A stretch of 18,220 nucleotides of DNA from Verrucomicrobiota bacterium (GTDB lineage Bacteria; Verrucomicrobiota; Verrucomicrobiia; Opitutales; Opitutaceae). Position 1 is the stretch's first letter. Each line of letters opens with the position of its first letter. This document shows, piece after piece, positions 13,822 to 18,220 of this stretch. Made by a program: the position numbers and the translations under genes. The stretch lies in assembly GCA_023457715.1 (NCBI GenBank), contig JAEWKR010000054.1, positions 1-18,220 of the forward strand, in the 5' to 3' direction. The notes under the pieces were generated by a model. That model was not told the origin of the DNA, did not search any database, and saw only the letters and a list, made by a program, of their open reading frames with translations.

Positions 13822-14808
13822 ATGAAGCCACTTGTCGTTCGCGTTTTCCCCCTGCTCGTTGCCACGCTGTTCGCGGCGCCGGCCTGCCACAAGCAGTCCC
13901 CGGGGGATGCCGGCCTCGTTCTCTCCGGCAACATCGAGACGACCGACGCCCAGCTCAGCTTCAAGATTGCGGGCCGGATGACGGAACGGCCGGTGAGGGA
14001 AGGACAGCCGGTGAAGCGCGACCAGCTCGTGGCGCGATTGGACGACGTGGAGCAGCGCCAGCAGCTCGCCATTCGTGAAGCCGAGTTGGCCGCCGCCGAG
14101 GCCACGCTGGCCGACCTCGAAGCCGGCCCCCGACGGCAGGAAATTGCCGCGGCGGAGGCCGGGCTGCGCAGCGCGGAGGCGGAGCAGCATCGCGCGCAGG
14201 TGGACTTCACCCGGCAGACGCATCTCCTCAAGCAGGCCGCCATCTCGACGCGCGAGTTCGACGCGGCGGAAGCGCAGCTCAAGGTCGCCGCCGCGCGGGT
14301 CGCGGAAGCAGCGGAGCGCCTCGCGCTGCTCAACGAAGGGGCCCGACCCCAGACCATCGCCCAGGCCCGGGCCCGGGTGGGCCAGGCTCGGGCCGCCGTG
14401 GCGCTGGCGCAAACGCAGGTCGAGAACACGCGGCTGCTGTCGCCGCTCGACGGCGTGGTCCTCTCGCATGTCGCGGAGCCCGGGGAGTTCGTTGCGCCCG
14501 GCACGCCTGTCATCACGGTCGCCGATCTGGCCCACGTGTGGGTTCGCGCCTACGTCGACCCCCTCGCGCTCGGCCGGCTCAAGCACGGTCAGCGGCTGCC
14601 CGTCCGCACGGACGCCTTCCCGGGCCGGACGTTCGAGGGCACGGTGGGGTTCATTGCCTCCGAGGCAGAGTTCACGCCCAAGTCCGTCCAAACGACGCAG
14701 GAACGCGTGAAGCTGGTTTATCGGATCAAGGTCGACCTCGAGAATCCCCAGGGAGATCTCAAGCCGGGCATGCCGGCGGATGTGGTGCTGGGGACGGAGG
14801 GATCGTGA
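13822..14808 (+). CDS. HlyD/YbhG-type periplasmic adaptor (membrane fusion protein)
   Basis: A 328-residue adaptor of a tripartite exporter. The N-terminus MKPLVVRVFPLLVATLFAAPAC is a signal sequence with a cysteine that could be lipidated, although APAC is a weak lipobox. Then comes the lipoyl half-motif around LSFKIAGRMTERPVREGQPV, a long alanine/glutamate-rich coiled-coil hairpin (about residues 70-200), the second lipoyl half LLSPLDGVVLSHVAEPGEFV, and a beta-barrel domain ending LKPGMPADVVLG. This order and length match E. coli YbhG. The frame is open 45 codons upstream but that segment translates the GTGARR repeat; the ATG at 13822 gives the signal peptide. It heads an operon with two ABC ATPases and an ABC-2 permease; an outer-membrane TolC-like partner is not in the window. 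Confidence 0.92.
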   Translation: MKPLVVRVFPLLVATLFAAPACHKQSPGDAGLVLSGNIETTDAQLSFKIAGRMTERPVREGQPVKRDQLVARLDDVEQRQQLAIREAELAAAEATLADLEAGPRRQEIAAAEAGLRSAEAEQHRAQVDFTRQTHLLKQAAISTREFDAAEAQLKVAAARVAEAAERLALLNEGARPQTIAQARARVGQARAAVALAQTQVENTRLLSPLDGVVLSHVAEPGEFVAPGTPVITVADLAHVWVRAYVDPLALGRLKHGQRLPVRTDAFPGRTFEGTVGFIASEAEFTPKSVQTTQERVKLVYRIKVDLENPQGDLKPGMPADVVLGTEGS

Positions 14809-14852
14809 GCGTTTCAACCCTGGCGCGACTGGACGCCGCCCGGCTGATGCGG

Positions 14853-14905
14853 GCGGGCCGCCCGCGGTCCACGGGGACGGTTGGGTTGAACCGCGGCCGG
14901 CCCGC
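14853..14905. repeat. GC-rich inverted repeat inside the exporter operon
   Basis: GCGGGCCGCCCGCGGT (14853-14868) pairs with ACCGCGGCCGGCCCGC (14890-14905) with 15 of 16 positions complementary and a 21-base loop. It occupies the only real gap (109 bp) in the operon, between the adaptor and the first ATPase, and ends 12 bases before the ATPase start codon. It could attenuate transcription or stabilise the upstream mRNA; no T-run follows. Confidence 0.75.
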
Positions 14906-14917
14906 GCGCCTCCTGGC

Positions 14918-15904
14918 ATGATCACCGCCACCGAACTCAGCCGTTCCTTCGGCGCGACGCGCGCGGTGGATGGCTTGTCCCTGCAGGTCGAGCGCGGGGA
15001 AATCTTCGGGCTCGTCGGCCCGGATGGCGCGGGCAAGACGACGACGATGCGGTTGCTGACGGGGATCCTCGCCCCCACGTCCGGGCATGCGGTGGTGGCA
15101 GGCTGCGACGTGCAGAAGGAGGCCGAAAAACTGAAGCAGCACGTCGGCTACATGAGCCAGCGCTTCGGCCTGTACGCCGACCTGACGGTGCTCGAAAACA
15201 TCCATTTCTATGCCGACATCTACGGGGTGCCCCGCCGGACCTTCGCCGGCCGGCTGGCAGCGCTGCTGGCCTTCAGCAACCTGACCCCGTTCCAGCACCG
15301 CCTCGCGGGCAACCTTTCCGGCGGGATGAAGCAGAAACTCGGTCTGGCCTGCGCCCTGATCCACACGCCGAAGGTGCTTTTTCTCGACGAGCCGACCAAC
15401 GGCGTCGACCCGGTTTCCCGCCGCGACTTCTGGCGGATCCTGTATCAGCTCGTTCGCGACGGCGTGACGCTCTTCGTTTCCACCGCTTACCTCGACGAGG
15501 CGGAGCGCTGCACCCGGCTGGCCCTGATCGATCATGGGCGCGTGCTTGGGCTGGGCACCCCGGCCGAGGTCAAGCGACTGATGGCGGGAGCCCTGTACGA
15601 GGTGCGCTCGGCCAACCCGAGGGCGATGGCAGCGGCGCTGCGCGAACAGTTGTCGGAAGCGACGGTGGGTTTGTTTGGCGATCGGGTGCATGTGGCGCTG
15701 CCCGAACCCGGATCGTCTCGCTGGCGCTCCCCGCTCCATCCGGACGGGGACCGGCGAGACCACGAGGCCGAACGCCAGATCCGCGCCGCCGCCACGGCGG
15801 CCGGAATTGAGATCACCGCGTTGGCGCCGATTCAGCCTTCGCTCGAGGACGTGTTTGTGTCGGTGCTGGCGGGCAGCGTCCCGGCAAACCCCACCCCGCC
15901 ATGA
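14918..15904 (+). CDS. ABC transporter ATP-binding protein (first YbhF half-like), missing switch histidine
   Basis: A 328-residue ATPase. Walker A GPDGAGKT (34-41), signature LSGGMKQ (133-139) and Walker B VLFLDEPT with D157/E158 are intact. The switch (H-loop) position is A190 in VSTAYLDEAE where a histidine is usual; I recall the same feature in the N-terminal half of E. coli YbhF/RbbA-type ATPases. Residues around 266-283 (SSRWRSPLHPDGDRRDHE) are encoded by a REP-like palindrome and have no counterpart in the neighbouring ATPase, whose sequence otherwise aligns on both sides (LFG..H, then LEDVFVS). The start is the ATG at 14918, placing the first strand ITATELSRSFG at the N-terminus; an in-frame upstream ATG inside the adaptor gene would translate the inverted repeat. 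The stop overlaps the next start as ATGA. Confidence 0.92.
   Translation: MITATELSRSFGATRAVDGLSLQVERGEIFGLVGPDGAGKTTTMRLLTGILAPTSGHAVVAGCDVQKEAEKLKQHVGYMSQRFGLYADLTVLENIHFYADIYGVPRRTFAGRLAALLAFSNLTPFQHRLAGNLSGGMKQKLGLACALIHTPKVLFLDEPTNGVDPVSRRDFWRILYQLVRDGVTLFVSTAYLDEAERCTRLALIDHGRVLGLGTPAEVKRLMAGALYEVRSANPRAMAAALREQLSEATVGLFGDRVHVALPEPGSSRWRSPLHPDGDRRDHEAERQIRAAATAAGIEITALAPIQPSLEDVFVSVLAGSVPANPTPP
15711..15760. repeat. REP-like palindrome (GTCTCGC family) inside a coding sequence
   Basis: Bases 15713-15735 are identical to 9676-9698. The opposite arm CGGGGACCGGCGAGAC (15745-15760) pairs with the left arm over GTCTCGC, GG and the C-rich run, with a 3-base bulge, so a whole degenerate element is present. 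The reading frame passes through it without a stop. The presence of the same sequence in two intergenic sites shows that this coding block derives from a mobile or duplicated repeat rather than from the ATPase family. Confidence 0.8.
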
Positions 15905-16923
15905 CCCCGCCCGACGATATCGCGGTCGAGGTCACGAATCTCGAGAAACGCTTCGGCGCCTTTCGCGCGGTGGCGGGCGTCTCCTTTTCGGTCCGCCGCG
16001 GGGAGATCTTCGGATTTCTTGGTCCCAACGGCGCGGGCAAATCGACCACCATCCGCATGCTCTGCGGCTTGCTCAAACCCACCGCGGGCTCGGGTCGCGT
16101 CGCCGGGTTCGACATCGCGCGCGAAACGGAACGGATCAAGACGCGCATCGGCTACATGAGCCAGAAGTTCTCGCTCTACGACGAATTGACGGTTGAGGAG
16201 AACATCGACTTCTACAGCGGCATCTACCGGGTGCCGGTGGCACGCAAGGAGGCCCGCAAGGCGTGGGTGCTCGACATGGCGGGGCTCCAGGACCAGCGAC
16301 ACCTGCGGACCGGCGAGTTGCCCGGCGGCTGGAAGCAGCGCCTCGCCTTGGGCTGCGCGGTGCTCCACGAGCCGCCGATCCTCTTTCTCGACGAACCCAC
16401 GTCGGGGGTCGATCCGAACAGCCGTCGTCAGTTCTGGGACCTGATCTATGCGCTGGCCGCGACCGGGGTCACGGTGTTCGTGACCACCCACTACATGGAG
16501 GAGTCGGAGTACTGCGACCGGCTCGGCGTGATTTATCGGGGCGAACTGATCGCACTCGGCACGCCGCGGGAGTTGAAGACCCGGCACATGGCCGGCACCG
16601 TGCTGGCGATCGCGTGTCCCCGGCCGAGCGACGCCATGGCGGTGATCGAGCGGCTGCCGGAGGTCAGCGAGGTGGCGCTTTTCGGCGCCGGCCTCCACGC
16701 GGTGGCCTCCGACGGCCCGGGGGCGCAAAAGGCCATCTCAGCCGCGCTGGACGCCCATGGTTTCCGACCCGCCCAGGTGACGGCCATCCCCCCCACCCTT
16801 GAGGACGTGTTCGTGTCCTTGATCGAAGCGCGCGATCGCGGCGACGTCCTGGAACCGGGGAGCGGAATTCCCGCGCTGCCGAAGATCGGCTGGTCCGCGA
16901 GTCAGGAGGACAGCGCGCCATGA
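15901..16923 (+). CDS. ABC transporter ATP-binding protein (second YbhF half-like)
   Basis: A 340-residue ATPase paired with the preceding gene. Walker A GPNGAGKST (41-49), Walker B ILFLDEPT with D164/E165 and the switch histidine H197 in VTTHYMEES are intact. The signature is LPGGWKQRL (140-148) rather than LSGGQ, a form I recall from the C-terminal half of YbhF/RbbA proteins. Its C-terminal region (EVALFGAGLHAVAS, then TLEDVFVSLIEA) aligns with the same region of the upstream ATPase, showing the two are paralogues. Its ATG overlaps the stop of the first ATPase gene (ATGA), and its own stop overlaps the permease start, indicating translational coupling and equal production. E. coli has these two halves fused in one protein; here they are separate genes. 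The last 30 residues are a polar tail of no recognisable function. Confidence 0.93.
   Translation: MTPPDDIAVEVTNLEKRFGAFRAVAGVSFSVRRGEIFGFLGPNGAGKSTTIRMLCGLLKPTAGSGRVAGFDIARETERIKTRIGYMSQKFSLYDELTVEENIDFYSGIYRVPVARKEARKAWVLDMAGLQDQRHLRTGELPGGWKQRLALGCAVLHEPPILFLDEPTSGVDPNSRRQFWDLIYALAATGVTVFVTTHYMEESEYCDRLGVIYRGELIALGTPRELKTRHMAGTVLAIACPRPSDAMAVIERLPEVSEVALFGAGLHAVASDGPGAQKAISAALDAHGFRPAQVTAIPPTLEDVFVSLIEARDRGDVLEPGSGIPALPKIGWSASQEDSAP
16904..16910 (+). promoter_or_regulatory. Shine-Dalgarno sequence for the permease gene
   Basis: AGGAGGA lies nine bases before the ATG at 16920, inside the end of the second ATPase gene. It is the only strong Shine-Dalgarno I find before a gene start in this window and supports the chosen permease start. 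Confidence 0.75.
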
Positions 16924-18053
16924 GCTTTCGCCGCCTGTTGGCCATTGCCCGCAAGGAGTCGCTGCATATCCGCCGCGACCCGCGCAGTCTGATTCTGGCG
17001 ATCGGCATCCCGATGCTGATGATCCTGATGTTCGGGTACGCTCTCACCCTGGATGTGGACCGCGTGCCCCTGACCGTCTGGGACCAGGGCAACTCGGTGG
17101 CCAGCCGGGAACTGCTGAGCCGGTTCCACGGCTCGCGATACTTCAATTTTGTCGGCGCCTCGACCAGCCCGGCCGAGATCGAACGGCGGATCGATCGGCG
17201 CGAGGTGCTGATCGCATTGGTCCTCCCGCCTGACTTCGAGGCCCGTTTGAACGCGCATCGGCCGGCGGCGGTGCAGGCGATCATCGACGGCTCGGACTCG
17301 AACACCGCGGCCATCGTCCTCGGCTACACGCAGGCGATTGTCACGGGCTTCAATCAGCAGCTCCGGGTCGAGCAGTTGGAGCGGCGCGGCGTGACGCACG
17401 TGCCGGCGGGTGCCGACCTTCGTCCGCGGGTGTGGTTCAACGCGGACCTCCAGTCCAGGAATTTCATCATTCCCGGCCTGATCGCGGTCATCATGGGCCT
17501 GATCTCCGCGCTGCTGACCTCGCTGACCATCGCGCGTGAGTGGGAGCGCGGGACCATGGAACAGCTGATCTCCACGCCGGTGAAGCCGGTCGAGCTCATC
17601 CTCGGCAAGCTCATCCCCTACTTCGTCATCGGGATGCTCGATGTGCTGATCGCCGTACTGATGGCGGTGTTCTTCTTCGCGGTCCCGCTGCGGGGCAGCG
17701 TCGTCCTCCTTTTCGCGATGGCGGCGCTCTTCATCGTCGGCACCCTGGCGCAGGGCCTCTTCCTCAGCATCGTCGCCCGTCAGCAGCTGCTCGCCAGCCA
17801 GCTCGCGATGGTGACGACCTTCCTGCCGGCCTTCCTGCTTTCGGGCTTCATGTTCGCCATCGCGAACATGCCTCCGCCGGTGCAGGTGATCACCCACCTC
17901 ATTCCCGCCCGCTACTTTGTTTCCCTCGTGAAGGGCATCTACCTGCGCGGCGTCGGGCTCGAAACGCTGTGGCGCGACGCGCTCCTGCTCGCCGCCTTCG
18001 CCGTGCTCGTGCTCGGCCTCTCGATCGCCAGATTCCGCAAGAAACTGCGATGA
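16920..18053 (+). CDS. ABC-2 type permease (YbhS-like)
   Basis: A 377-residue integral membrane subunit of an ABC-2 exporter. The N-terminal amphipathic segment RRLLAIARKESLHIRRDPRS and first helix (ILAIGIPMLMILMFGYALTL) match YbhS/YbhR/YhhJ-type permeases. A large extracytoplasmic domain follows (about residues 45-185, containing the LPPDFEARL region), then five or six C-terminal helices. The segment TIAREWERGTMEQLISTPVK is the conserved coupling region (EreGT.E.L..tPv) that contacts the ATPases, and PARYFVSLVKGIYLRG is the characteristic motif before the last helix. Length is usual. It completes, with the adaptor and the two ATPases, a YbhGFS-like exporter; substrates of the E. coli system include drugs and cations, but that does not fix the substrate here. 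Confidence 0.95.
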   Translation: MSFRRLLAIARKESLHIRRDPRSLILAIGIPMLMILMFGYALTLDVDRVPLTVWDQGNSVASRELLSRFHGSRYFNFVGASTSPAEIERRIDRREVLIALVLPPDFEARLNAHRPAAVQAIIDGSDSNTAAIVLGYTQAIVTGFNQQLRVEQLERRGVTHVPAGADLRPRVWFNADLQSRNFIIPGLIAVIMGLISALLTSLTIAREWERGTMEQLISTPVKPVELILGKLIPYFVIGMLDVLIAVLMAVFFFAVPLRGSVVLLFAMAALFIVGTLAQGLFLSIVARQQLLASQLAMVTTFLPAFLLSGFMFAIANMPPPVQVITHLIPARYFVSLVKGIYLRGVGLETLWRDALLLAAFAVLVLGLSIARFRKKLR

Positions 18054-18114
18054 AGGCGCCACCGATCACACGCCGGGCTCGGTTCTCAACTCTCAACCTG
18101 AATACCGATTTTGC

Positions 18115-18131
18115 CACAGAGGTCACAGAGG
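18115..18131. repeat. CACAGAGG direct repeat after the permease gene
   Basis: CACAGAGG occurs twice (18115-18122 and 18124-18131) separated by one T, in TTTTGCCACAGAGGTCACAGAGG context, shortly after CTCAACTCTCAAC at 18085-18097. I recall similar GCCACAGAGG sequences as common intergenic repeats in Verrucomicrobiota and Planctomycetota; this was not checked. It argues that 18054-18185 is a spacer rather than coding. Confidence 0.45.
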
Positions 18132-18185
18132 CCCAATCAGAGCCGAGCCGGAGGCGGGCGCTGCGACTGTCTTGGGCGTTACGCG

Positions 18186-18220
18186 ATGAACAGGTTTGTC
18201 CAAGGACCGAGCCTCCGTGT
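18186..18220 (+). CDS. Possible start of a second ABC-2 permease (YbhR-like), cut by window edge
   Basis: An ATG at 18186 opens a frame reading MNRFVQGPSLR to the end of the window. A basic, polar N-terminus of this kind, about 130 bases after a YbhS-like permease, fits the expected YbhR-like partner gene. Only 11 full codons are visible and there is no Shine-Dalgarno, so this rests on gene order. An alternative frame from the ATG at 18050, overlapping the permease stop, is also open to the window edge but translates repeat-like sequence. Confidence 0.3.
   Translation, partial: MNRFVQGPSLR

Overview
The window is GC-rich bacterial chromosome with short intergenic gaps, fifteen intact protein genes and no RNA genes, phage genes, transposases or CRISPR arrays that I could recognise. 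The gene mix (a DUF6172-like protein, an exported cellobiose 2-epimerase-like protein, a YbhGFS-type ABC exporter), the near absence of Shine-Dalgarno sequences and the abundant intergenic palindromes resemble Verrucomicrobiota, most likely the Opitutales/Opitutaceae. That assignment is inference from memory, not a database match.

Layout: 1-188 holds the right part of a palindromic repeat and a small hairpin. 189-4046 (+) encodes a DsbD/ScsB-type thiol-disulfide reductant conduit, then a MATE-family multidrug transporter. 4135-7399 (-) encodes a small exported BamE/SmpA-like protein, an exported AGE-family epimerase and a DAACS dicarboxylate/amino-acid:cation symporter. 7552-9654 (+) encodes a Ski2-like superfamily 2 helicase with an unusual four-cysteine cluster. 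9748-10062 (-) is a DUF6172-like small protein. 10239-11090 (+) is an EamA-type exporter. 11196-13687 (-) encodes an exported Bcp-type peroxiredoxin, then a PIG-L deacetylase translated just after a sugar-nucleotidyltransferase. 13822-18053 (+) is an exporter operon: HlyD-type periplasmic adaptor, two ABC ATPases and an ABC-2 permease, joined by ATGA overlaps. A second permease may begin at the right edge.

How they work together: the last operon is a tripartite efflux system like E. coli YbhGFSR, with the two ATPase halves as separate genes. The first ATPase has lost the switch histidine, so the pair is probably asymmetric. DsbD and the exported peroxiredoxin are both extracytoplasmic thiol enzymes and could be linked through periplasmic thioredoxin-like carriers. 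The nucleotidyltransferase and PIG-L deacetylase look like a two-gene unit acting on an activated or N-acetylated sugar.

The most unusual content lies between the genes. Almost every gap over about 85 bp carries an inverted repeat. One class has arms made of short degenerate tandem units (9, 7, 7 and 8 bp at four loci), each locus with its own unit sequence but the same unit on both arms, around a GC-rich centre. A second class is a REP-like palindrome containing GTCTCGCTGGCGCTCCCC. It lies between genes at the left edge and after the helicase, and once inside the first ABC ATPase gene, where it adds an in-frame block of roughly 18 codons absent from the paralogous neighbour. A third class brackets the peroxiredoxin gene.
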